This document shows, one piece after another, positions 33,977 to 45,487 of a stretch of DNA of 64,000 nucleotides (position 1 is the stretch's first letter; every line of letters starts with the position of its first letter). This stretch comes from Trichobilharzia szidati. Taxonomy: Eukaryota; Platyhelminthes; Trematoda; Strigeidida; Schistosomatidae. Position numbers and translations under genes: made by a program. The stretch covers positions 56,765,564-56,829,563 of the forward strand of contig OX235279.1 in the NCBI GenBank assembly GCA_944472155.2. Direction: 5' to 3'. The notes below the pieces were generated by a model. That model was not told the DNA's origin. It was given only the letters and a program-made list of their open reading frames with translations, and made no database searches.

Positions 33977-34231
33977 GTCGTGAATTGGCAGAAGTTAGAA
34001 TTCAAGGACCATTGGATCGGGTCCCAGTGGCTGAATGGTCTACGAGCTCGCCTTGTAACCAGAAGGTCCTGGGTTCGAATCCCGGTGGGTGCGTACTGAT
34101 GAAGAGTCCCAAACTAGGACGAAACAGCTGTTTAGTACTCCCAGGTTTTCCAGTGGTTCTCTAACTGATGTCAGCTCATGATGAATTTCTCCATGCAATC
34201 AAACAAAATCCCTACCAAACCAATACTTGAA
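33977..34231 (+). mobile_element. SmA-B SINE, best preserved copy
   Basis: Box A TGGCTGAATGG (34028-34038) and box B GGTTCGAATCC (34072-34082) match Pol III consensus. The hammerhead follows at 34093-34138 and the tail ends accaatacttgaaaa. The same 3' tail occurs at 56430-56460 and inverted at 28990. Confidence 0.88.
34093..34138 (+). ncRNA. Near-intact hammerhead in SINE
   Basis: Stem I GTACTG / TAGTAC (one wobble); core ATGAAGA, only C3 changed; stem II GTCC / GGAC perfect with 7-nt loop; GAA; stem III ACAGCTGT; cleavage base T at 34132. Confidence 0.65.
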
Positions 34232-34800
34232 AATTTGCGTGTGTTTATCTACTCACCTGAAGGTATGTTTTCTGAAAGATGCAAACATATTATGTGAAAC
34301 AAGTTTGAAGGACATGAGGATTTCGCTACATCAAAGTTATAGGTTGATAAATGTAACCTAAAGTATATTCACCGTTTTGTAAAATGGTGAAAATCTTTCG
34401 GAAAATATCATTATATATTCGAGGAACTTATAAAGTATTTCTTGAACACCGATAGAATCAAGAACTGACATATATCTCTAAGTGTTATTTAAAAACGACC
34501 AGGTAAATGTCAGATAAAATATGAAATTCATATTTCAGAATTTCCTCTTGAAGCTAAATTTGCATGATTATTCTATGACTACACAAGCTTATATGAAGAT
34601 AAGTAATCTGGATTATTCTTTGTAAGTGGTAGATTGTGGAACAAATTTCATCCCACTACTATGTTTTTCAGTTTTCAAACCCAGGAATTTGGTAAGCTTC
34701 ACACAGTATTAATAGAACTGGAAAACATTCCCGTTAGAATGCTTTTCCTTCTGACTTTCCTCCTGCAAATCACTAATTGTAGTGTGATTGGACACTAACT
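34232..34800. other. Unassigned DNA
   Basis: Nothing recognised. Confidence 0.4.
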
Positions 34801-35180
34801 AATATCATTCGCCTAGTCCTTTGTTTGAAGTAGACTGAATTCTATCAGTTATGTTTGCAATTTGACTGGTAACTGGATATTCCCATCCTCTCTTTGACTT
34901 GATTACGTAAAGCCGAAAAATTCTATTGTGCATGATTAGCATTGTTTGGGGTAAAGTGATCAGTATTATTACGAGGGTATGCATATATTGACTTTTTGTT
35001 TAAAACCTTACTTTGTGTCAGTATATTAAAATGGTTTCTGTACATTAGCTTAATGACGTCCTTGGGCTGTAAGCAGTTGATGAGAAGACAAAGAAATAAG
35101 TGACGGTAACACTTTATGCTGAAAGAACTGTTGCTTTTGCTTTATGCAAATTCATACAGGGGAATATAAAATTAATAAGG
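34801..35180 (+). pseudogene. Penelope family B 3' UTR fragment
   Basis: Aligns with 59935-60063 plus 60376-60560 (for example ggtaactgg, then attgtgcatg, then gcatatattga). No endonuclease codons remain here. A hammerhead-like stretch starts at 35074. Confidence 0.6.
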
Positions 35181-35399
35181 ATTCTAAGTATGATCATTTA
35201 CGCTGGTCTAACTCTAGGAAAATAAATTTTTAAATTTCCTAGGATAATCAGTGAAACAACTATTAAATTTCACAGTTTCTGCGTTCTAACAAAATGCTGT
35301 TTTCAGTGACTTTTCCACAAACTTTTATCTTGAAAGGGTATCAACATTAGAACTAAAGAATGTGTTAAAATTTTCAGTGTTTTGTAATTATTAGGTCCA

Positions 35400-36165
35400 A
35401 TAGTTAGTTTTCTCTTGGATTGAGATATTTGGTGGTATAAGACATGCTGCTGAACTTTTCGAGGGCGATATACCAAGTGAAATAATTACCAAGAAATTAA
35501 GAGAATCACATTATAGAACTTTTAATGCTGGTGAACTTCACGGCTTATTCTCTGATTCCCTGACTGAAAGATGAAGTACTTAGATTAGCCACTTCAAATT
35601 GAATCTACCAATTCAGCTGCGCTTGTGGAGTGCGTTATATCGACCGTGGCTCTAGGAACTTGATTTCTCGTGCTCGAGAACATCTCCGAGTATAGCTTAG
35701 TAAAGGTGTAGTGAAAACCATCAACAGCTAGATATTAGACCATCTGGTCCAAACCGGCCACAAAGTCAGCACTGAAGAATCCTTCTCAATCATCTACCAG
35801 GTGCCAAATAAATTGCCAAAAACGTCGAAGCACCGCATGCTCCAAACAGTAAAGGCTGCTGAAATTCGCGTGAAACAACCAGTGCTTTGTGTTCAAAAGA
35901 AGCAAGTCTAACCACTACTACTGCCCTGGCAGGCCTTCAGTAGAGACTATAAATTCATGAATCTGTATTATTATCTCTCCTAATTTTCTGATATTCAGTT
36001 TATTGTTCTGTTGATGCCATTGAACTGTGATATATTGATATCAGTGATTCGATGCTATATAAATATTAACGTTGTTCATAACTCTAATTCATTCATTCAC
36101 CATAATGTATATATAACTGTAGAGCCTGATGATGAAGTTATCGAAAAGAGTATTCTTTGTTCAGT
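35400..36165 (+). pseudogene. Penelope-like element 3' end (family C) with GIY-YIG domain
   Basis: Plus frame: EGDIPSEIITKKLRES (end of reverse transcriptase region) near 35465, a break, then YQFSCACGVRYIDRGSRNL and RAREHL near 35610-35685 (YIG changed to YID), then TGHKVSTEESFSIIYQVPNK and AAEIRVKQPVLCVQKK to about 35910. At least two stops and the altered YIG show it is inactive. The UTR ends in a hammerhead at 36122-36162. Confidence 0.82.
36122..36162 (+). ncRNA. Hammerhead motif in Penelope family C 3' end
   Basis: Stem I GAGC / GTTC (one wobble); core CTGATGA; weak stem II; GAA; stem III AAGA / TCTT with loop GTAT, the same loop as family A; cleavage base T at 36158. A second copy lies at 60113-60154 (minus). 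Confidence 0.65.
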
Positions 36166-36289
36166 ATACATTCTTTTCCTATAACTGTTTAAAGAGAAGG
36201 AAAATAATTTGATTTTCTACCAGCTGCATCATTTAGGGGAAATACTTAGGTGTTGACTGAGTAACATGACTGTTCGGTTAGTGGATGGT

Positions 36290-36475
36290 GACTAGCAGTG
36301 GAATCAAAGGTGTGCATTTCGTCCTACTTGGGACTCGTCAACTGGATTTTCCTGCATTCCGCAGTGAGTGATGGCTTTCCTGCCGTGGCTCGAAACCAGT
36401 TCCCGTAGTTTTGAACGCCAAAGTGACATCCACTAAACCACTTGGGCCACGAGAACCACCTTTTGTTAAATGGGT
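36290..36475 (-). mobile_element. Second hammerhead SINE lineage (classical SmA-like)
   Basis: Minus strand: tRNA-like box A TGGTTTAGTGGA (36429-36440), box B GGTTTCGAGCC (36387-36397), then a hammerhead with GTCC-CAAGTA-GGAC-GAAA at 36317-36334. It differs from the other SINEs in head and stem III. Confidence 0.7.
36298..36352 (-). ncRNA. Hammerhead motif of SINE 36290-36475
   Basis: Core TTGACGA (C3 to U; position 7 is free); stem II GTCC / GGAC perfect with 6-nt loop; GAA; stem III (ATGC, then ACAC) decayed; stem I only partly pairs. It looks like a decayed copy of the known schistosome hammerhead. Confidence 0.6.
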
Positions 36476-36599
36476 CTTATTTATTTTTATTTTAGATTCT
36501 CCCATTGATTGACTGGACCGAGATGTTTGGTCTTAGGTTGACTGTATGAAGTCAAAATTCTAAGTGTTAATAGTATTTCACCTACCCACCATCTGACTG

Positions 36600-36645
36600 T
36601 CTGCCTATCTATCTGTCTATATATGTATATATATATATTCTTTTC
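36600..36645. repeat. TATC/TA microsatellite
   Basis: ctatctatctgtctatatat followed by a TA run. Confidence 0.8.
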
Positions 36646-37473
36646 TCATTCATGTGTATATTAATATGCTCATTTTTGTGTGTTTGTAACAGTAGAAGAG
36701 CGGATGAATTCAACCATATCTACTTATTACTTATTTATCCTCAGTAACATTTTAATCCATGAGTTGTAGGCAGTATAGATTTCATTCATAGAATTCATAA
36801 TAACCTATAACATTTAACGAATTTATTATGGTTTGTTATCTAACAAGAAACAGAAAAGCTGGTTCAAAATATCAAATTTTTTTATTTTATGTAAATACCA
36901 TTTAATTTTACAATTTATTTTTCCTATAGTGCAAATGTTTATTTCTATTGTCAGAATTTGGGCTTAAGCAATGAAACAGGGAGAGTTTTAAAGCATAGTA
37001 CATGTCTTTAGTCAACATTAACTTGAGAGTTGCAGATATGATATTAAATTAGTAATCGGACCAAACATTAAGGGTTATCATATAAATGCAAAAGATCGTG
37101 CAAGTCAGTGATATCCTTCGTTGAAAATTGTTTAAGTAAAATCATTTAGGCGCTGAATTCTGCTGAACCAATGGTTTCAGGAAACCCTTGCAGGAAACCG
37201 ACATACTTTCTCTGTAATCGTAAGTATTAAAAGGGCAGGATGTATTGTCCACCACCTTTCATAATGACTAAAATCTGATCCACTCACATTTACAGTTGTT
37301 ATGTAACTACCAACTTTCATAGTCCAAGTTGATTATTGGTCTGTAGAATGAATAAAAAACATCTTGAATAAAATTTAGGACAAAGCACAGAGTAAACTGC
37401 CAAACTAACCACAAGTATGCTTTTCGTTAAATACAATTTACTATACTACCTCTTATTCCAATGTGCCATATAA
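36646..37473. other. Unassigned AT-rich DNA
   Basis: Nothing recognised. Confidence 0.45.
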
Positions 37474-37513
37474 ATGTTCATCGGTAATTTAAATTTAGTC
37501 ATTTCAATAACAG

Positions 37514-37654
37514 CCTACATTGCTATATTTTCCGAATATCCATCAACACACATTTCTCTAGCGGATAAAATTAGAGAACCTTATCAGTATTTTCATTCAA
37601 CACTAGTGCAGAGAAAAAAAGTGAATTTCGATGAAAAAGAGCATGAGAATGAAA
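37514..37654 (+). CDS. Possible host exon (47 codons, phase 1-1)
   Basis: An open frame from 37474 is bounded by an acceptor-like aacag ending at 37513 and a strong donor-like gtaagt at 37655. The segment between is 141 nt and starts and ends in the same phase, as an internal exon would. It encodes a charged, non-repetitive peptide (SLADKIREPYQYFHSTLVQR, then KVNFDEKEHENE). No family recognised. It could equally be chance; there is no second exon I can link to it. Confidence 0.25.
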
Positions 37655-37701
37655 GTAAGTGTGAAAATTTGACTATTCGTTCTATATTAATTTTCGTTTG
37701 A

Positions 37702-38493
37702 GAAAACTCTCTGAATGGAGCTATTATTCTATTGAGGCCGCTCATATAATATATATGTATATATTTACTATAGGTGACAGTGCATAGCGCATTTGAGTCC
37801 GTTTGGTAATACTAAATATCCTTGGAGTTTGTCTGAAAACTAATCAGGACAGAGAGTTACTACATTAGAGACGGATAACTAATTTAGTGAAGCCTCTCTG
37901 GTTGAAGACTCATAAAATTGAAAAGAAGTTGTAACTTCAAACACAACGAAATTTGAATTCCCACATGTGTATAGTACATCCTATAATGTCAGAGCATAGA
38001 TCTTCAGCATATAATGTTGCTTAGTGAAGAGTGGAATTATGTAATCTAATTTGAGGACAACATTGTATTTTAACTTTGAAAATAAATATGAGCTGATTCA
38101 TATTCTTGATAATATGAAGATCAAAGTTTTTCCGCTAGTAAAATGAATTGAAATTCTGAATCTTTATCATATTCAAAATTTTTCTATCTTTTATTCATTA
38201 CCGATGTAAAGTTTATATTTGAGAGAAAATTTATTACTAGAGATACCCTTTGGAGACCTCTTCAGCAGTCTGAGAAGTCATGTGAGAACATAAGTTTTAT
38301 TTAATGACAATACGTTAATCATGTCCTAACAACAGAAAATGTTTGAAGTTATGATATTGAAAAGAATGAATTATACACATAAGAGGAAATGTTCTGCTTG
38401 TGTAAATGATAACAATATTTGGTTGTTTTAGGATATATATTGAAAGGGCAACAGTATGAGTGATTATCAAAACAACCCAAATAAATAAGTATA
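37702..38493. other. Unassigned AT-rich DNA
   Basis: Nothing recognised apart from TA-rich text near 37745. Confidence 0.4.
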
Positions 38494-38635
38494 AAACTTG
38501 GGCACTGTGGTTGAGTATAACTCCATTATGGATCCATTATGGATAAGATTTTATTTTGATAAGTCACACCGGGTTACACAGTAATATTAACTGATGACGT
38601 TTTGAGCACAAATTATTGCTCATAATCATATCAAG
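38494..38635 (+). repeat. Solo Penelope family D small segment
   Basis: aacttgggcactgtgg, then tccattatgga (present twice in tandem at 38523-38543), then attaactgatgacg, then cataatcatatcaagt. The same order occurs in the UTR of the 790-bp arms and at 42063 and 57160. Confidence 0.75.
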
Positions 38636-40564
38636 TATATATCTCAGTGAAATAGTATTATTTACTGGATTACATATGTCTGTTGATATGATTATTAAGT
38701 CATACCGTCAGGTACTGCTGTTTTCTATTGTTCCAAGATATTCAGTTTCAGCTACAGTGAGAGAAATAATGTCTGTATCTAATATAAATTGTGAATAACT
38801 GCAGTGTAGCTGTAGGTCAGTTGAATGGCTATACAAAGCGTACTATAGATTCCCCCATCAACTCTTCTGTGAAGTTACCAAAGTTCCAACGTATTCGGAG
38901 ATTATCTCTCCTAATATGTCTCCCTGCTTACTAGTGGAAAAATAATTCAATAACTATTTCATAAGCTTTATACATATACAGAAAATAGAGATGGGTACAG
39001 ATTTATTACCCACTTTGTGCCTGATATTGTTTCTAAGAACTCTGTACAGTGATACTCGAAACACCTTGATATGCACATTGGTATTTAATTCTACTTTCAA
39101 GCCAGCATAACATCGAGTTAAGGTTTGAATCTTTGAAAACTCAAAGTCCTTGTATCTGACTAAGCTCTTAAAATAGCTGAAGTGCTATGAAAACCCAGTT
39201 TTAATATATCTGTGGTTATAAATGTACATAGAAAACTAATCAACTCTTGAGTGTAAAGTTAAGGAAAGCATCTGGAAGTGTATTCAGGAACACGCTGAAT
39301 ATTTTCAGTCCAATGATGGCATAAATAAGCTTCGTGTTTCCCAGCCACTAGTAGCGTTACTGAAACAAGGCACAACACTATTGCATACACATCATTTATG
39401 TCCACCTCAATAATTTGGTGGAAAAATATTTTAAAATTGCTAGTGACATTAAAAGTTTTCAATGTTCAGGTCATCTTTCTGCATTCACATTTAGACTTTC
39501 TTTGTAAGTTTAGTTCAAAACTAATGTACTGTTAGTTTTTGTTCTTTTTTGGCATGGATATTCAATCTCCATTTTGACTTTGTCCTTTGACATATTTTCT
39601 GTTCTTACCTTACAAAATACTTTTCATGTAAATGTTCCAACAAGGAATACCTATGTGATCAGATTGTTCAAAATGTGTTGCATAAACAAATTAATGATTT
39701 ACATAAACTACTTCTTTTTATTGTTTTGTCAAAATTCCTTTAGAGAAGTGATTTTTTCAAAGGACAGTACGCAAAACAAAGATTAAGATCCATTCGCATT
39801 TTCACATTCAGTAAAGTGCCTGGAAAAGTATTAAGCATTAGGAATCTGAAGACAATTTATTATACCGATACTGATTGGAGATACAAAATTATCAGGCTCA
39901 TTATTTGCAAGTTACACAGTTTGAAGACTAAAACTGTCCTAGTTTCCATAGGGGACTAAGAATATTCACACTCCAATATGTGATTTACTTGATGCCGTAA
40001 ATGACAATTAAGAAAGCAAGAGAAGTGGTGAGACACTATACACTATTGAATGTTTCAAATGAGAAGTTGTACACCACACACATCAAACAAAAGTGTTTGT
40101 TAGCCCAATGGAATGCTGGTTAGCATTGCCTCGAACAAAAGAAACAGACCTGAGGCATCTAGAGATTTTTGATCTGGCTAATAAGCACTAGTTAGTGTCT
40201 GGGGTAACCAGTTATTTTTATTAATCTACACAAATAAGACAGATACCAAAATAGTTAGTGCGCAAGTTGAGAAACCTTATGGAGAATATTAGTCAGGGTT
40301 TTTCAGACCCTGGTAACCGGGGTTACGTAACTTGCCCAAGTGTTTCCTTTGTAAAAGTACTATCATTTTGTAACACATGAGCAGTGGATAAAGCAGTATT
40401 GCCGTTAAAATATAAAGATATGTTTTCTTCGAATTTGAATTGTAAATTTCTTTGTACATGAGAACAAATTAGTTCGCTTTTATGTGAATCGATTCCTATA
40501 ATGAATAATGTGGTCTGTTTCAAGTTTTGGTCTGCAGAGATTCGATTACAAACTGGCACACTAG
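38636..40564. other. Unassigned AT-rich DNA
   Basis: Short ORFs without motifs (38616-38798, 39259-39462, 39574-39786). No repeats recognised. Confidence 0.45.
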
Positions 40565-40685
40565 CTAGAGCCAATGAAAACCAGGGAGTCTTTGTTTTGG
40601 ACCCTTGAGCAGTATGCGTCCCACCAAGGATCAAACCCAGAACCTTTAGGTTACAAGGCGAACTAGGTGACCGTTTAGCCTGTCG
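40565..40685 (-). mobile_element. Old SmA-type SINE fragment
   Basis: Minus strand has a box B-like gggtttgatcc, gacgcatactg, a shortened hammerhead region (GGGTCC without a core) and ccctggttttcattgg. Part of the hammerhead has been deleted. Confidence 0.65.
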
Positions 40686-41872
40686 GATGTAATCCAGTGG
40701 CCTATCAGTTTTAAATTTTGCCGATTTGCTAGATAACCCACCAATATGATGAGAGAGAGTTTGTCTTCATACTAAACACTTTGTTTTATTCTAATCTAAT
40801 TCGTTTCAAAGAACCTGGCAGTGATAACTAGTATTCAGGTTTAGCTGTATTTGGAAAGTCTAAGCTAGAGTTATCCGAAATCTGATGACTGATACCGTCC
40901 TTGCTTTTACTATAAATTAATATTCCTTGTTTTGAAATAATTAAGTGATTAACTCTATGCGACTGAAGTTGCAAACATTTAACCTCAGTTACATTCAAAA
41001 CAGAATCACTAGCTAGTGAGTTCATCTGACTGAGAAATTACAAGTAGGGCTGATACTTTTGTTGAAATTTACTTATAGCCGCTAAGAATCACAGAAAATT
41101 TCATGACTGTGAAAAAGAAGCAGTTAAACTGCATATCTACCTCCATTTTAATCGCAGTTTTTTATTGACTGATGAATAACAAACAAAATGTTTGGGTTTT
41201 TTCAAAATAGTTTACTTTCAATGTAGACTTCATCAAAAGTAGTTTAGATGAAAAAACAACAGTACGTTTGTTTTTTCAAGTACTCAGTTGATTATAGTGA
41301 ATAATGTATAGCCAGTTCAGTCTACCATGAACTTTCAGGATTTTAAAGATGTCTTCAATAAAGTTATTGTTAGTGAACTGTTTCTAAGAGTAATGAGTAA
41401 GTGTGATGACAGTAAAGTAATGACTTCTTATTATCAGTAACAGACGTTGAATCAGTTAAGCTGATAAATCATTAATCGTCATTGCATTAGAAGAAAAGTG
41501 TCGGACGTATAAAAATGATGTGAAATTGGTGTATTATGATAATTTACGGCCACGCAATCCGACAAATATATACCACCCAGTAAAATCCAGAAGACTTACA
41601 CTTCAATATACGCATCATTTACCTATGGATAAATTTCACTTGACAAATAGTCAGCTTGAATGCCTTTTGCAAGGTACATAGGTAAATAGATGACTCTTTG
41701 TTTGAACACCGCAGTTTTCACAATACATTTACGGTGACTTATTTCTCATTAAAGGACAATCTGTGAATTCATTTGAGTGATGAATATTTTTGATGCCTGT
41801 GTACGAATCATTACTGCGCATATGACACGCTTTCTGATATACTGTCTTTTCACATGTGTTATCATTTGTTAG
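40686..41872. other. Unassigned DNA
   Basis: Nothing recognised. Confidence 0.4.
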
Positions 41873-42030
41873 TGCATCAATGGTTCAGTAGTAGAACGCT
41901 CGCCAACCTCTCATGTTGTCCGGGATTCAAACCTCGGCTGGGACACTCCTGCACCTCCCTAAGCCGGTAGTAAGGCCAGTAAGGATGGAAAGTGTAGGGC
42001 TAGCAACCCCAGACTGCAAATATAAAACCA
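41873..42030 (+). mobile_element. tRNA-Gly-derived SINE
   Basis: gcatcaatggttcagtagta has the box A of a tRNA-Gly; gggattcaaacctcg is a decayed box B; then the body with gggctagcaaccccag. The body match to 25905-26072 makes this a SINE, not a tRNA gene. Confidence 0.75.
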
Positions 42031-42062
42031 TTTCTACCGAAAGCTCAAAGCTATAGTTTGAA

Positions 42063-42167
42063 GTTCCATAATGGATAAGATTTTATTTTGATAAATCACA
42101 GTGTAGTACAGTTATATTAACTGTTGACGTTTCGAGCACAAACTATTGCTCATAATCATATCAAGTT
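42063..42167 (+). repeat. Solo Penelope family D small segment
   Basis: ccataatggataagatttta, then ctgttgacgtttcgagcaca, then cataatcatatcaagt. Directly downstream of the Gly-type SINE. Confidence 0.7.
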
Positions 42168-42505
42168 ACTCACACAACTTCTTTCCTTCATTTATATACA
42201 TGTGTGGAATCGATTCGATATTGGAATAAAATTCAATATGAGATAATGTACATTCAGAAATAATAGTACGAGTGTTATTAATCCATTGCAATTAGATGGG
42301 AAATACAACGAGTGTTTTTATAGTCATAATAAGTTGAGTGTTAGAATGTCTTGATGTGCTTGAATGGAAATAGAATTTTAGGACTATTTATCACCCTCTT
42401 CTGATTTGACTGGCGGTAATAATATCTTCCATATTTCTGGTATTTGCATTGAGTCACTTCTGTTGCATGTGTTGGGTGTAGACTCGATGAATAAGGATTC
42501 CGTAA

Positions 42506-42880
42506 TCAACCTCTCTCTCTCCACCTACCTATATTACTTTTTAGAATTTTAACCCTATCCCACCCTATTGTGTGGTTGTTTGTTATTGCGTGAAGTGCAA
42601 TAGCTGAGCTTTTTTCTAAATTACTTATCTTTTCAGGGTCAATCATTTTTCCTTTAGCCAAATTCTTATGTTCCGATAATCTGACTATCCCTGACCTACT
42701 AGTTTGACCTATGTAGTTGACTTCACAGTCATTGCAAGGTATTTTGTAAATTATATTATTTTGTTTAATTGGGTCCAACGGGTCCTTTAACCTACAAAGT
42801 TTGTCTCTGAGTGAGTTTGTTGGTTTGAATGCCACCCTAATTACGGCTTTATTGAGAATCCTAAGAGAGAATATAAGTCT
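42506..42880 (-). pseudogene. Penelope-like GIY-YIG endonuclease fragment (family E)
   Basis: The open frame ends at 42506. In the 109-codon part: VAFKPTNSLRDKL, then IIYKIPCNDC and VNYIGQTSR (residues 40-47), LSEHKNLAKG, and SSAIALHAITNNH (77-89). The two Cys before YIG and the later His residues fit the CCHH zinc motif of canonical Penelope endonucleases. The frame continues upstream to about 42880 (RILNKAVIRVAF). It stops at RWRERG, before the catalytic Glu region, so it is truncated. Confidence 0.82.
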
Positions 42881-44129
42881 TCTACTGTTATACCATATAA
42901 GGAGGGGACATCTGAGGCCCTACGTATTCAAACCATAACAACATAACACTGTCCATAAATTTCAGGATGAAAGTTGGTAGACCGAATGAAGAAAACTGTT
43001 TTTTTTGTTTGTTCCGGGATTCGCAAAAAGTAATAACATTTTATTCTGATTTCATCTGATTTAAATCTTAAGTCAGTGGCAACTTTTGTAGAGATGTGTG
43101 TATATTTAATGTAAAAACCATCATGAATAGTTTAAAGTGTATCATCCAAGGGTTTTTGATGAAACACATTAAACTCTGTAACGACTTTATTTGCCAGTTT
43201 TACTTATGTTCATGTAATCCATACTACATGCATTCAGCATGCTAGTTAGTTGTCTGTTTTCATCATCATATTAGGTAAGTACAGTAGGCTTTCAATCTAT
43301 TTTTTGGATGGAAATTCCTATCTTTTCAAACATAGTGAAACACTGAGTTTAATCAGGTTTATTTAATAAAAGTTTAGTGAGCGATTAATAATACAACTTG
43401 TCCGGTATATGATGATTCTCATGTCCATCTCTCAAGCGGTTTTTGGTGCTGACAGGCAGTAAAACTTGGTTCCACGCTCCTTGGCTTCCATTTTTACTGT
43501 TTGTTGAGAATTTTGTAGGAATGAATTCTAAGATAATTTACTTTATTATAAACTCCATGAAGAAATAAATTCTGAAACCCTAGAAATAAACTTCAGATAC
43601 AAATCTTAAACGCAAAATCATGGAATGCCACTTTTGACAATGTACACTCTGATGACGTATACGTGGAACATAAGAGCAATTGTTGTCTTACTGGTGACTT
43701 GATTCATCATGATTACTGTTTACCTACCAGTCACATTCGATGTGGGCTTTGAGTGTTTCTTATAGCCTAAAAGAACAACAGCAAGTCGATTGAACATTCA
43801 GAAGCGTAAAATGGAAGCCAAAAGCTGTTGCTGCAACACTACACAAAATTAGATAACTATTACATATTCCAACAATATACTAATTACTGTTTAACGTCTA
43901 AAAGTATAAAAAGGAACTAAAATAATAACTTCACAACATTATGCGAATTCTATTAAAGAAAATAGAGTAAAATTAAAATTAGAAGGAAGTAAAGTCATAT
44001 TTGTTTTATTCTGGATAAAACATGAACATGTTAAAAATTACATGAAATACATTACTACAGAATATTTCACATTACAAAAAGAATTATGATACAGAGTTAC
44101 GGAAGAGTAATTTATTATTATTTATTACT
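42881..44129. other. Unassigned DNA
   Basis: A CTGATGA at 43649 with a palindromic follower was examined and set aside. No coding recognised. Confidence 0.4.
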
Positions 44130-44960
44130 ATTCCCCTAGGTTCCAAATGGAATATCAAGCTTCAAAAGCACATCTTCACTTTGTCATATTCTCTGTGGTC
44201 CCCTCTGGTTGGTCTCACGATTGCCTATAAGCTGTCATTTCTTCCTCACATATTCCTTTTCATGTCACCTTCGGACCAACACACAACTCGTCGTTTCCCA
44301 TTCGGGTTCCACTCGAGCGAGGGCCTGGCGTGCGATGTCACCCAACGGTCTCCTCAGTGTGTGTTCAATCCGTCTTCATTTTATTCTACATATTTGTTGA
44401 GCAAGAGGTTCTTGATTCGTTTGTTCTCAGAGTTTCCTATTGCTAATTCTTTCTGACCATCTGATACTCAATATTGAGTGAAGGAAGCTGTTGATAAAAG
44501 TCTTCAGGCTGTTCAAAATACTTTTCGTGAAGCGCAGTGACAGTTTCTGAGCCATATAGAAATGGCGTAATATTCGTGGTGAAAATTCGGCTTTTGTTGT
44601 TTATTCTGAGTGCAGAAGATTTCAAAGCTGATTTCAGAATGATGAATGTTTGCCTAACCTTTCTGATACTGGCTGGTTTCATTCGTGCCAACTACCTGTG
44701 GTTAAAATGATGCTGCCTAAATAAGTGAAGGAAGTGACCTCTTTCAAATTTACTCCGTTGATAGTGATTGGTGCTTATTGTTGTTGGTGAGTTATCTTCA
44801 CCACCTCCGTTTTCTTTATGTTTAACTGAAGTTCTGTCTTTGCTGCTTCTTCTGCCATTCTGCTAATTTTCACATATAAGGCTTCGAGTTTGTGTGACAG
44901 TAAGTATTAGTCATCAGCGAAGTCCAGATCTTCTAGAGTCTTCTTATCAGTCCAGCATTT
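44130..44960 (-). pseudogene. RTE-clade retrotransposon, 3' half
   Basis: Minus strand in order: LEDLDFADD (44912-44935, the catalytic block in RTE form), KTELQLNIKKTEVVKI, APITINGVNLKEVTSFTYLG, FLYGSE-like block, HTLRRPLGDIARQAL and the C-terminal end near 44150. FADD survives but stops occur immediately after it and later. The open frames at 44443-44691 (minus) are pieces of it. Confidence 0.85.
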
Positions 44961-45396
44961 TAAATTAGTGATATTAACTTGTTGCTACTTGGTTAAACTT
45001 TGTCCTTTTTGTAAATAATACTGCCTGCACACTGCAAATGAGAGTGTTACACGTTTCTCTACATAGCTATCCAATCTTGGAAAAAGTACCAGGTGAAATC
45101 AGTCTTAGAAGAATGATTTACACTCTGTTAAAAAGCATACTTGAAGAATAAAATAGGGAATAGTGACACGCATAATTTACACTTATTTTTGGAATCGGTT
45201 AATCATTTTTACAAACTGCTCCCATTACCCCAATCTTCAGTGTCTATTTCTTGACGAACAACCAATATATGCAAGAAAAAGTATGTTATAGTGAAAATAA
45301 CCAACAATAAATTACAGAATAAAATACTGTTATCAGTCAAATAAGATAAAAGAATTTGTTAACTAAAATATTTTTCTTAGTTAAAACATTTTTAAA
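44961..45396. other. Unassigned DNA
   Basis: Nothing recognised. Confidence 0.4.
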
Positions 45397-45487
45397 ATTT
45401 TTATTACAGTTTGATTCCACACCGTATTTTTGTACAACCAAGGGATTTTCAGCATGCGATATAGGTAGCCCAAATTTAGCAGTGTTA
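45397..45487 (-). mobile_element. 5'-truncated SINE of the 54.6-kb family
   Basis: Minus strand has atgctgaaaatccc, atacggtgtgg and gtaataaaaa, matching the body and A-rich end of 54535-54720. Confidence 0.6.

Noticed and set aside
38580..38630. CTGATGA in the solo Penelope segment as a hammerhead
   Set aside because: No GAAA box follows. The opposite strand has a GAAAC-GTC string (clear at 42.13 kb) but no CUGANGA. Kept only as a conserved hairpin.
41873..41945. Functional tRNA-Gly gene
   Set aside because: Box B is changed and the downstream body is shared with 25.9 kb, so it is a SINE head.
43640..43700. CTGATGA followed by a palindrome and GAAC as a hammerhead
   Set aside because: Stem I does not pair and stem III does not start next to GAA. 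Probably chance.
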